Below are positions 39,509-49,611 of a DNA stretch of 64,000 nt, in pieces. The stretch comes from Pycnococcus provasolii. Lineage: Eukaryota; Chlorophyta; Pseudoscourfieldiophyceae; Pseudoscourfieldiales. Numbering within the stretch: the stretch's first letter is position 1; each line of letters starts with the position of its first letter. The translations under genes and the position numbers were made by a program. The notes beneath the pieces are model-generated. The model was given only the letters and a program-made list of their open reading frames with translations. It was not told the origin of the DNA and ran no database searches. The DNA is taken from the NCBI GenBank assembly GCA_049487715.1, contig CP150566.1:1-64000 (forward strand). Reading direction: 5' to 3'.

Positions 39509-40239
39509 CACACGAGCACTGTGATGGAGCGGCGCCTGATTGGATTGGACTGATGGGACTGATTTGATGGGGGGGGCCCTCGAAACTGAACTTGTTTGGG
39601 GGGAATCGCCCGGACCTCGGAGGTTGTTTTTTCCCCACCCCCCGGCAGAGTCCCCCGGGGGGCCCCCGGGAGTTCGGGTACGGGTCGGATTCCCCCGTAT
39701 ACATATATGTGTCACAAGTCGACTAAGGTTACTTCCTACCGGGGACTTCCTACCGCGTCTGGGACCTCAGGTGTCAGGGGGGAAATCAGTCAGGGGGGAA
39801 ATCAAGGGCGCGTCAGGCAAGGACAGGACTTCACTTCACCAAACGCGGAATCTCTTAGGGAAAGAAAGGCGGGAACCTCGACGGAGTTACCTTAATAACT
39901 TAGACTAGTTGGGAAGAGAGTAACCGATGATCACCCCATCATCACGAGAGATGCGAGGGGTCCTTTAGGGTTAGTACCACACCAACCCAAGCCTAAAAGC
40001 AAGGGTAAGTTGTAAAGACAGTTAGTAACACTTGTAAGACACCACGCCACGCCACACCTCACCTTGCCAACGATATACTCAAACGTATATCAAAACGCGT
40101 CGACAACTGCCGCCACCAACACGTCGTCAGCCATACAACAAGATAACTTAGAGATCTATACAATTCAAGGTACAGTTGAAGACACTGACGAGTGTAGATA
40201 AGTTCTTGAAAGCAGGAATTGCCCATCCGTTGGAATGTA
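39509..40239. other. Region between matrix gene and copia remnant; no gene seen
   Basis: Upstream flank of the matrix gene with G-rich and C-rich runs (about 39568-39670), TCAGGGGGGAAATC repeated at about 39774 and 39790, and TTTAGGGTTAG at about 39964. No convincing coding sequence. Confidence 0.5.
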
Positions 40240-41010
40240 GACGGTCCATTGCAAACGCCCCATGGCGTGGAAAGGAGAGGCCGAGGACCTCGGCCAGCTA
40301 CGCGTGATTGGAAGCACCGTATACGTATGGCAGCCTAAGGAACTCAGAAAAGCATTTGACTCCAAAAGCCGCCCGTACATTTACCTCGGACGCAAATCAC
40401 GCGCCGCGCATTTTGTACTTGACCCTGACATGGACACGGTCTACGAGCGAGGGCAAATCATACACAGCGTGGAGCTCTTCGACAACGTCGGTCGCGTAAT
40501 CGACTTCAGCCAAGGCGGCCAACCACCATTGGCTGAGGGTGGTGAACAACCGCCGACGTCAACGCAGATTGAGGGTGGTGAGCGGCCCGACACTGCAGCC
40601 AACATAAATCCCAACACTCGCATGCGCACCACTCGCACCAAATTCCGACTGCCTGAAGCGGATGGTGAACCCTCGGCTGGAGAGGGTGGTGCCACTGACA
40701 ACGTCGCCGACGAAACCATGACGAAAACGCTCGCCCGCGACTGGACCACGGAGGAATACATGGTATGCACTGATGAGTGGGAAAAGATCGACGGAACGCT
40801 CGGACCCCACAATATGGACGCATGCACGCGCGTGGATGGCTCCAACAACCTACGCGGACGCAACGGCGAACCAATTCGCCGACGGCACCCGGATGACAGC
40901 TTCCTCACGTATGAAGGGCAGGAAAACGATCGAATATTCCTGAATCCGCCTTTCAGCAAAGCCCAAGAATTCTTTGTCCAGAGCTTCGTCGAATCCAGAT
41001 CTTTCTCACT
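40240..41010 (+). pseudogene. Ty1/copia element remnant, integrase C-terminal end
   Basis: The frame opens with AWKGEAEDLGQLRVIGSTVY and AFDSKSRPYIYLGRKSRA, the conserved copia integrase tail (W-x-G-x-x-P-x-L-x-x-L-R-V-F-G, then D-x-x-x-x-x-x-x-F-L-G-Y). A linker with GGE repeats follows. The reverse-transcriptase core is absent, so a large internal deletion has joined this part to the RNase H fragment. Confidence 0.7.
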
Positions 41011-41450
41011 GGAATGCGCTCATCCGCGTGTTGAAATTCTTGGCAAACACAATATCACACGGCATCACCATTCGCCCCAGCGCCAATGTTTACAACCCTC
41101 AACTGCTCCTGTACACGGACTCAAGCTATGCGAGCGACCCTGTCACAGGACGTAGCATTAGCGGGCAATTCGTCACGGTGGATGGCACAATTCTTGATTG
41201 GACATCGAAACATCAGCCATACGTAACCTTAAGCTCTGGCGATGCTGAAACCGTCGCGGCGACCTCCGCTGCGACACAAGCCGAATACTGGAAGCAACTC
41301 ATGTGTGTGTGGGTGACGACCCCACAAGGGCCCAACCTTCTTACGTCGTCACAGAAGGCAGGACCACCGGCGTACGCCAAGCCGAGTGCACGAATGTGTC
41401 CAATTGAAGAGAGTCGGCTATCAACGCCGTTTCAGCCAGCATGCGGGCGT
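41000..41450 (+). pseudogene. Ty1/copia element remnant, RNase H
   Basis: In the frame +1 to the preceding fragment: LLLYTDSSYASDPVTGRSIS, GQFVTVDGTILDWTSKHQP and YVTLSSGDAETVAATSAATQ, the copia RNase H sequence (YxDADWAGD-x-x-x-R-x-S-T-S-G, S-W-x-S-K-x-Q, V-A-L-S-S-x-E-A-E). Frame decays after about 41360. The element is dead. Its right part abuts the tandem array at about 41614. Confidence 0.8.
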
Positions 41451-41613
41451 GCGTGCCGAGAGGTTGGATGGTCCGGACGTTGGGAAACCAAAACCCAAGC
41501 CGGACCCCAAAGGACAGGACAGGCCGCCAGGAAAACATGCACCAAGCAACGGTGTATCCCCCAAAAGGGGGTGAAAAGAACAAGGGGGAGTTTGTTTGGC
41601 CCAAGGACCTTTT
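41451..41613. other. Junction between copia debris and tandem array
   Basis: No gene. Decayed sequence that ends where the first array unit begins at ACCCTCGGCC. Confidence 0.4.
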
Positions 41614-41759
41614 ACCCTCGGCCCCTCCGCCCGTTATTTGTTCGCCATTCCCGGCTCATGCGAAACATGTCACGCTGTGAATGTGGTGCCCAGTGGTGGT
41701 TCGGAGTAGTGCAGCTTACTTCTTTTGCAGGCTTGTATGGTACCTTGGCTCCTTTCGTT

Positions 41760-41909
41760 CATTGATTGGCTCGTTCATTGATTGGTCCTCATCAATCACT
41801 GCACACGTTGGTCGGTTGGTCCTCATCATACCTGATAGATTGGCAGCGCGCAGGCGTTTGTTGATTGGCTCATATAAAACAGTATACCATAATAGTGGTA
41901 GTAACGAAG
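41760..41909 (+). promoter_or_regulatory. Array promoter, copy 1
   Basis: TATAAAA at 41873-41879, 37 bp before the ATG at 41910. Inverted CCAAT boxes (ATTGG) lie at 41765, 41781, 41839 and 41864. Copies 2-5 have a further about 65 bp upstream that is deleted here between GTATGGT/GTATACC-type sequence. Conserved in all five units. Confidence 0.75.
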
Positions 41910-42982
41910 ATGATGACGACGAATGTCAGGAACATGCGATCGATCGTCACGGCGTCATCAGCCGTTCTGGTCGCTCTGCTTGCTGTCGTCGTAATGCTAA
42001 GTGCCGTGAGTGGTGTGAGCGCAGACAAATCGACGACGACGACTTATGAGACGACGAAGTACGTTGATGAATACAACTCAGGCTACTACGGTGATGAATA
42101 CAAATCAGGCTACTATCCCAAGTACAAGTGGTGGGCGCCGTGGACGTGGAAGTACAGCAGCAACAAGTACAATGACAACAAGTACGACTCTGGATACGAC
42201 TCTGGATACGACTCTGGATACAGCAAGTACGACTCTGGATACGGCTACAGCAAGTACGACTCTAAATATGGAGTTGGGCCGTACTATGGGAAGCAGTACG
42301 AGCAGGACGAGCACTACCCGTGCGACACGTTCTACCCCAAGCCGAAGTGGTACTCGCCGTTTACATGGAAGTATCGCAAGTATGCCAAGTTTGACTACTA
42401 CTCTGGTCCTTGCGAAGTAAAGAAGGAAGAACACTGTCTTCCCTTCTGGGGACATCCTGATGATGCGAGTGAAGCTACTTGGTACACTGTCACTCACGCT
42501 TCTGGTGGTGGTGGGTGCCATGGTGATGGGTGCAGCATCCTTGGTGATCCCATTGGTCCCATCATTGGTGGTGATGGTGGTGATGCGGGTGGTGATGGCC
42601 GTCGTCGTCAGCTTCTCGAACTTTCTTACCCGCGGCCCCTATACGAAACTCAGTACTTCTATGCGAAGTCAGAAGCGCATGGCTTGACGTTCACTCTCAC
42701 GAATTACTACTACAACAATGAAAAGTGGGTATGTGCGATTGACGATATCAGCCGCAAGAATGCAATTTGTACGATGGCTGGACACTTTGGAGGAGGCTAT
42801 TCTACACCTGAAAAGTGCATCCTTACGTTTAAAACGCATCAAAAGGGTGGAAAGTGCATTCCACACCACATGGCACTCGACTGTGGGAAGCCACCGTACG
42901 TTGAAACGAGCAAATTCAGCAAGATTGACTACCGTGACATTCCCCACAAGGACATCACAACAACAACAACAACAGCAGCAGC

Positions 42983-43016
<34 letters not shown>

Positions 43017-43024
43017 GCAGCAGC

Positions 43025-43060
<36 letters not shown>

Positions 43061-45096
43061 TCCGCAAGATCTCGAGGAGTGCAATACTTGTGATGGAAGT
43101 AGGCGCCTGGTTGGTACCAAGTATACCTCGTGCGACGCCGAGCCATTCGAAGGAGAAACGATCACCCTCTCCAATGTCGCGGATGACATCGAAGGATTAG
43201 GCGGCGTTCCTGCCGACGTCACCATCACCTCGTTCCCATGCATGACTACCTCGTCCCAGAGTGTCGATTTTGACTTTGGATCTGGAGAATTCCCAAATCT
43301 TGCAGAGGTTCGCTTCGCCAACTGGGTGACAGGACCGGACGGTTTTTTCTTGGTACGTACGCTCCTCCTCCTTACTTGCTTTCCCTTCGACCCTTCCTCC
43401 TTCTTCTTGGTGCTCTGCCTTATGTTCTTCTACAATAATATGGCTTGTCTTCGACAGAACACACACAAAATATTTGGTAGCACCTCACTAACAAACCAAT
43501 TCACAAATTCACAACAACACAACAACCATTCGTATCATCAAACGACAAATAATAACAACAACAATAGTTCGAGGACGTTAATAACCAACAAAGCTCTTTG
43601 ATGAGTATCTACGCGCCTCGTCTTACGGGTACCCCGAATTTAGACGTCTTCGTACGTATCCCTTTCAAAAGCACAATCGACTTTTCAACTGATTGCACAA
43701 AACTCGCCATGTACTCACCACTCAACGACACATACATACAAAACAACACCCCTCCCTGAACACACAGATCGGAGGCAATGCTTTCCCGAATCTCGCAGAG
43801 GTGGATTTCCCTGCGCTGAAGGAGGCGAGAAACGTCGTTGTACGTCTTACTCTATCTTTTGTCTTATTATTCCTTGCTTTTTGTGTGTTCTTCCACCATA
43901 ACAAATCGTATCACTCAAGTGCTGCATGTGAAATTTACTCACTCACTCTTCTTTCCTACAAAACTCCAACTACAAACAAAACAACAGATCTTCGGCAATC
44001 GTGAACTCCTCGACGTCAAGCTCTCTGAGTTGACGACAGTGACCAGTGCCTTCCAGGTACGTGACAACCCATCATCAAATGGATTCATCGTCGTCACAAG
44101 AACAACAGCACCAAAACTTACAGTACCACCTTTCAATCCAAACGAAACAACAACAGATTATCCAAACCCAAAAACTCGAGCAACTCAGCGTCCCCCAGCT
44201 CAGGACGACCAACTCCTTGGAGGTACGTGACATCCCATGTCTCTTTCATTCTTTCCCACAACAAATAGATTCGTCATTTCATCGTCACCACAACAACAAC
44301 AACACCAAACTTACAGTACCACCAATCCACCATTCAATCCAAACGAAACAACAACAATAGATCGGCGACAACGACCTCCTCGAGCAACTCAGCCTGCCCC
44401 AGCTCAGGACGACCAACTCCTTGGAGGTACGTGACATCCCATGTCTCTTTCATTCTTTCCCACAACAAATAGATTCGTCATTTCATCGTGACCACAACAA
44501 CAAGTCAACAACACCAAACTTACAGTATTTACCACCAATCCACCTTTCAATACAAACAAAAACAACAACAGATCGACAACAACGAGAACCTCGTCGGCAT
44601 CTTCCTACCTGTGCTGGAGACATCGAGTTCTTTTTTTCAGGTACGCAACGAGTGACAACAACCCGTCATAGCCACCGACCCCCCCACCCATCTATTATTT
44701 GTTTTGCTTTTCTGATGTCTACTATCTACCTCTTTTCATCTTTTCCCACACAGCAGATACATTCATCGTCACAACAACACCAAACTCACGTACCACCCTC
44801 CATCCCTTTTCCCTCTGACAACCCCTATCCCTCCTCCAACCTTACAGGTTTACCGCAATCCCGCTCTCCAGACACTCTGCGCACCCAACCTTGTAGATGG
44901 AGGTTCTGTGTGCATCGGCGACGACATCAACCAACAATCGCTCGACGCGGACCTGAGTTCGTTGGTGACTGGATCGTTCGCCGTATTTTTTCCTTGCTAT
45001 GGACGGACCGATCCTTTCACCAACCAACTGAATGCCACCACAGTCTGCGGAAAAGAAGGCAATGGCCTCTTCACCACAGAAGGATGTCAGAATTGA
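41910..45096 (+). CDS. Secreted Tyr/Gly/Lys-rich LRR-cassette protein, copy 1
   Basis: 704 residues in eight exons: 41910-43352, 43568-43651, 43768-43839, 43988-44056, 44157-44222, 44361-44426, 44572-44640, 44848-45096. All introns are phase 0, with GTACG(T/C) donors and (C/T)AG acceptors. Residues 1-38 are a signal peptide. A Tyr-rich segment has YDSGYDSGY and WWAPWTWKY. A Cys-containing domain, a 34-codon poly-Thr tract (42957-43058) and an N-cap (EFPNLAEVRFANWV) follow. Exons 2-7 each encode one repeat of 22-28 residues with the N-x2-L-x2-V-x-L-x-x-L pattern of receptor-L/BspA-type LRRs. Exon 8 is a Cys-rich cap ending CQN. No membrane anchor. Likely a secreted adhesive or wall protein; no family identified. 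Unique here: a 126-nt insertion (about 42519-42645) coding a Gly/Asp-rich loop. Confidence 0.8.
42957..43058. repeat. (ACA)n poly-Thr coding tract, copy 1
   Basis: 34 codons of ACA with a few GCA in frame, coding Thr with a few Ala, between the Cys-containing domain and the LRR N-cap. Absent from copies 3-5. Confidence 0.9.
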
Positions 45097-45524
45097 ATTG
45101 AATTGATTGGCGAGGTCGAAGAAGCCCTCTTCGACCGAGCGAGCGAAGATGAGCGAAAGATGAAGGAATGCGACTTCGAAGAACCCCTTGGAATTTGGAA
45201 ACCGAATCAATCACAAACTGAACTGATTTTAATCGAATCCACGTGGACCGAGTCAACCTTCTTCTTTTTTTTTTTTTTTTTTTTGTGGAAACTTCAATTC
45301 ATCCCCCACTTTCTGTCCTCTCATCAGGTGTCGGGTAGGGGTTTCAATTTTCATTTCATTTTTGTTTGTTTCGAAGATTGGGGTTTCTCACCCTCGGCCC
45401 CTCCGCCCGTTATTTGTTCGCCATTCCCGGCTCATGCGAAACATGTCACGCTGTGAATGTGGTGCCCAGTGGTGGTTCGGAGTAGTCAGTGCAGCTCTTT
45501 TGCAGGCTTGTATGGTCTTTGTGG

Positions 45525-45774
45525 TATGGTCTTTGTGAGAGGTCTATGGTTGCGCCTCTACAGGTACAGTCTTTTTTACTTATTGGCTCGTTGGCGTTTT
45601 TAGTATACCTTGGCTCCTTTCGTTCATTGATTGGCTCGCTCATTGATTCGTCCTCATCAATCACTGCACGCATTGGTCGGTTGGTCCTCATCATACCTGA
45701 TAGATTGGCAGCGCGCAGGCGTTTGTTGATTGGCTCATATAAAACAGTATACCATAATAGTGGTAGTAACGAAG
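45525..45774 (+). promoter_or_regulatory. Array promoter, copy 2
   Basis: TATAAAA at 45738-45744, 37 bp before the ATG at 45775, preceded by ATTGG boxes (one changed to ATTCG near 45646). The fuller form includes a TATGGTCTTTGTG direct repeat at about 45509-45535. Confidence 0.75.
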
Positions 45775-46727
45775 ATGATGACGACGAATGTCAGGAACAT
45801 GCGATCGATCGTCACGGCGTCATCAGCCGTTCTGGTCGCTCTGCTTGCTGTCGTCGTAATGCTCAGTGCCGTGAGTGGTGTGAGCGCAGACAGTTCGACG
45901 ACGACGACTTATGAGACGACGAAGTACGTTGATGAATACAACTCAGGCTACTACGGTGATGAATACAAATCAGGCTACTATCCCAAGTACAAGTGGTGGG
46001 CGCCGTGGACGTGGAAGTACAGCAGCAACAAGTACAATGACAACAAGTACGACTCCGGATACGACTCTGGATACAGCAAGTACGACTCTGGATACAGCAA
46101 GTACGACTCTAAATATGGAGTTGGGCCGTACTATGGGAAGCAGTACGAGCAGGACGAGTACTACCCGTGCGACACGTTCTACCCCAAGCCGAAGTGGTAC
46201 TCGCCGTTTACATGGAAGTATCGCAAGTATGCCAAGTTTGACTACTACTCTGGTCCTTGCGAAGTAAAGAAGGAAGAACACTGTCTTCCCTTCTGGGGAA
46301 AAGATCTTCCTGATGATGCGAGTGAAGCTACTTGGTACACTGTCACTCACGCTTCTGGTGGTGGTGGGTGCCATTCAACAGAAACTCAATACTTCTATGC
46401 GAAGTCAGAAGCGCATGGCTTGACGTTCACTCTCACGAATCACTACTACTACAATGAAAAGTGGGTATGTGCGATTGACGATATCAGCCGCAAGAATGCA
46501 ATTTGTACGATGGCTGGACACTTTGGAGGAGGCTATTCTACACCTGAAAAGTGCATCCTTACATTTAAAACGCATCAAAAGGGTGGAAAGTGCATTCCAC
46601 ACCACATGGCACTCGACTGTGGGAAGCCACCGTACGTTGAAACGAGCAAATTCAGCAAGATTGACTACCGTGACATTCCCCACAAGGACATCACAACAAC
46701 AACAACAACAACAACAGCAGCAGCAGC

Positions 46728-46767
<40 letters not shown>

Positions 46768-46802
46768 GCAACAACAACAACAACAGCAACAACAACAACA
46801 GC

Positions 46803-46872
<70 letters not shown>

Positions 46873-46874
46873 GC

Positions 46875-46907
<33 letters not shown>

Positions 46908-48917
46908 TCAGCAAGATCTCGAGGGTTGCACCTGCGATTCTTCCGACAACTTCCTGAGTGGTACCGCCTACACTAATTGCCAGAGTGAGCCATTCGGAGG
47001 AGCGCCGATCACCCTTGCCAATATCGCCTTTGACAATATCGCGATGGACCCCGCTCTCTCCGACAATACTGGCAGCGTCACCGTCGTCTCATTCCCGTGC
47101 ATGACTGAATCGTCCCAGAGTGTGTCTTTTGTTGATTACTTCGAGTTCCCAAATCTTGCAGAGGTTCGCTTCGCCAACTGGGTGACAGGACCGGACGGTT
47201 TTTTCAAGGTACGTACGCTCCTCCTTCCTTTCCTTTCCCATCTTCTTCTTCGTGCTCTGCCTTATGTTCTTCTACAATAATATGGCTTGTCTTCGACAGA
47301 ACACACACAAAATATTTGGTAGCACCTCACTAACAAACCAAATCACATATTCACAACAACACAACAACCATTCGTATCATCAAACGACAAATAATAACAA
47401 CAACAATAGTTCGAGGACCCTTTTGGGGCAGGCTCTTTGACGAGTATCTACGCGCCTCGTCTTACCGGTACCCAGAGTTTGGAAGTCGCCGTACGTATCC
47501 GCTTTGAAGAGCCATAATCGACTTTTCAACTGATTGCACAAAACTCACCATGTACTCACCACTCAACGACACATATACAACACACACCTCTCTAAACACA
47601 CAGATCACTGGCGATCTGGAGCTCACCACCGTGGACTTGTCTGCGCTGACGGAGGCGGGAAGCGTCGAGGTACGTCTCACACTGTTCTCTTGTCTTTTTA
47701 TTCCTTGCTTTTTGTGTGTTCTTCCATAATAAATCGTATCACTCACTGGATGTGAAATTTACTCACTCACTCTTCCTTACAAAACTCCAACTACAAACAA
47801 AACAACAGATCGTCACCAATCCTGAACTCCTCGACGTCAAGCTCCCGGAGTTGACGACAGTGACAACTTCCCTCAAGGTACGTGACAACCCGTCATCAAA
47901 TGGATTCATCGTCGTCACAAGAACAACAGCACCAAAACTTACAGTACCACCTTTCAATCCAAACGAAACAACAACAGATTATCCAAACCCAAAAACTCGA
48001 GCAACTCAGCGTCCCCCAGCTCAGGACGACCAACTCCTTGGAGGTACGTGACATCCCATGTCTCTTTCATTCTTTCCCACAACAAATAGATTCGTCATTT
48101 CATCGTCACCACAACAACAACAACACCAAACTTACAGCACCACCAATCCACCATTCAATCCAAACGAAACAACAACAATAGATCGGCGACAACGACCTCC
48201 TCGAGCAACTCAGCCTGCCCCAGCTCAGGACGACCAACTCCTTGGAGGTACGTGACATCCCATGTCTCTTTCATTCTTTCCCACAACAAATAGATTCGTC
48301 ATTTCATCGTGACCACAACAACAAGTCAACAACACCAAACTTACAGTATTTACCACCAATCCACCTTTCAATACAAACAAAAACAACAACAGATCGACAA
48401 CAACGAGAACCTCGTCGGCATCTTCCTACCTGTGCTGGAGACATCGAGTTCTTTTTTTCAGGTACGCAACGAGTGACAACAACCCGTCATAGCCACCGAC
48501 CCCCCCACCCATCTATTATTTGTTTTGCTTTTCTGATGTCTACTATCTACCTCTTTTCATCTTTTCCCACACAGCAGATACATTCATCGTCACAACAACA
48601 CCAAACTCACGTACCACCCTCCATCCCTTTTCCCTCTGACAACCCCTATCCCTCCTCCAACCTTACAGGTTTACCGCAATCCCGCTCTCCAGACACTCTG
48701 CGCACCCAACCTTGTAGATGGAGGTTCTGTGTGCATCGGCGACGACATCAACCAACAATCGCTCGACGCGGACCTGAGTTCGTTGGTGACTGGATCGTTC
48801 GCCGTATTTTTTCCTTGCTATGGACGGACCGATCCTTTCACCAACCAACTGAATGCCACCACAGTCTGCGGAAAAGAAGGCAATGGCCTCTTCACCACAG
48901 AAGGATGTCAGAATTGA
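45775..48917 (+). CDS. Secreted Tyr/Gly/Lys-rich LRR-cassette protein, copy 2
   Basis: 698 residues in eight exons: 45775-47208, 47410-47490, 47604-47669, 47809-47877, 47978-48043, 48182-48247, 48393-48461, 48669-48917, all phase 0. Same architecture as copy 1, but with the shorter ELP-type Tyr segment (SKYDSGYSKYDSKYG), no Gly/Asp loop, and the longest poly-Thr tract (71 codons, 46693-46905). The N-cap differs (TCDSSDNFLSGTAYTNC). Exons 5-8 and their introns are almost identical to copy 1, while exons 2-4 differ at many codons (exon 3 is ITGDLELTTVDLSAL), which suggests recent gene conversion in the 3' half. Confidence 0.8.
46693..46905. repeat. (ACA)n poly-Thr coding tract, copy 2
   Basis: 71 codons, ACA with several GCA. 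The longest such tract in the array. Gln- or Cys-coding long frames on other frames and strands here are artefacts. Confidence 0.92.
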
Positions 48918-49379
48918 ATTGAATTGATTGGCGAGGTCGAAGAAGCCCTCTTCGACCGAGCGAGCGAAGATGAGCGAAAGATGAAGGAATGCGACTTCGA
49001 AGAACCACTTGCTTGGAATTTGGAAACCGAATCAATCACAACCTGAACTGATTTTAATCGAATCCACGTGGACCGAGTCAACCTTCTTCTTTTTTTTTTT
49101 TTTTTTTTGTGGAAACTTCAATTCATCCCCCACTTTCTGTCCTCTCATCAGGTGTCGGGTACCGGGTGGGGTTTCAATTTTCATTTCATTTTTGTTTGTT
49201 TCGAAGATTGGGGTTTCTCACCCTCGGCCCCTCCGCCCGTTAAACTTTATTTGTTCGCCATTCCCGGCTCATGCGAAACATGTCACGCTGTGAATGTGGT
49301 GCCCAGTGGTGGTTCGGAGCAGTCAGTGCAGCTTTTTTGCAGGCTTGTATGGTCTTTGTGGTATGGTCTTTGTGAGAGG

Positions 49380-49611
49380 TCTATGGTTGCGCCTCTACAG
49401 GTACAGTCTTTTTTACTTATTGGCTCGTTGGCGTTTTTAGTATACCTTGGCTCCTTTCGTTCATTGATTGGCTCGCTCATTGATTGGTCCTCATCAATCA
49501 CTGCACGCGTTGGTCGGTTGGTCCTCATCATACCTGATAGATTGGCAGCGCGCAGGCGTTTGTTGATTGGCTCATATAAAACAGTATACCATAATAGTGG
49601 TAGTAACGAAG
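49380..49611 (+). promoter_or_regulatory. Array promoter, copy 3
   Basis: TATAAAA at 49575-49581, 37 bp before the ATG at 49612, with ATTGG boxes conserved (including one just before the TATA box). Confidence 0.75.

Noticed and set aside
40262-41155. Intact single gene across the copia-like region
   Set aside because: The integrase and RNase H pieces lie in different frames with the RT core missing, so this is element debris.
46454-46957. Long poly-Gln frame (and poly-Cys or poly-Leu on the other strand)
   Set aside because: Alternative frames of the (ACA)n tract; the Thr frame is the one joined to conserved sequence on both sides.
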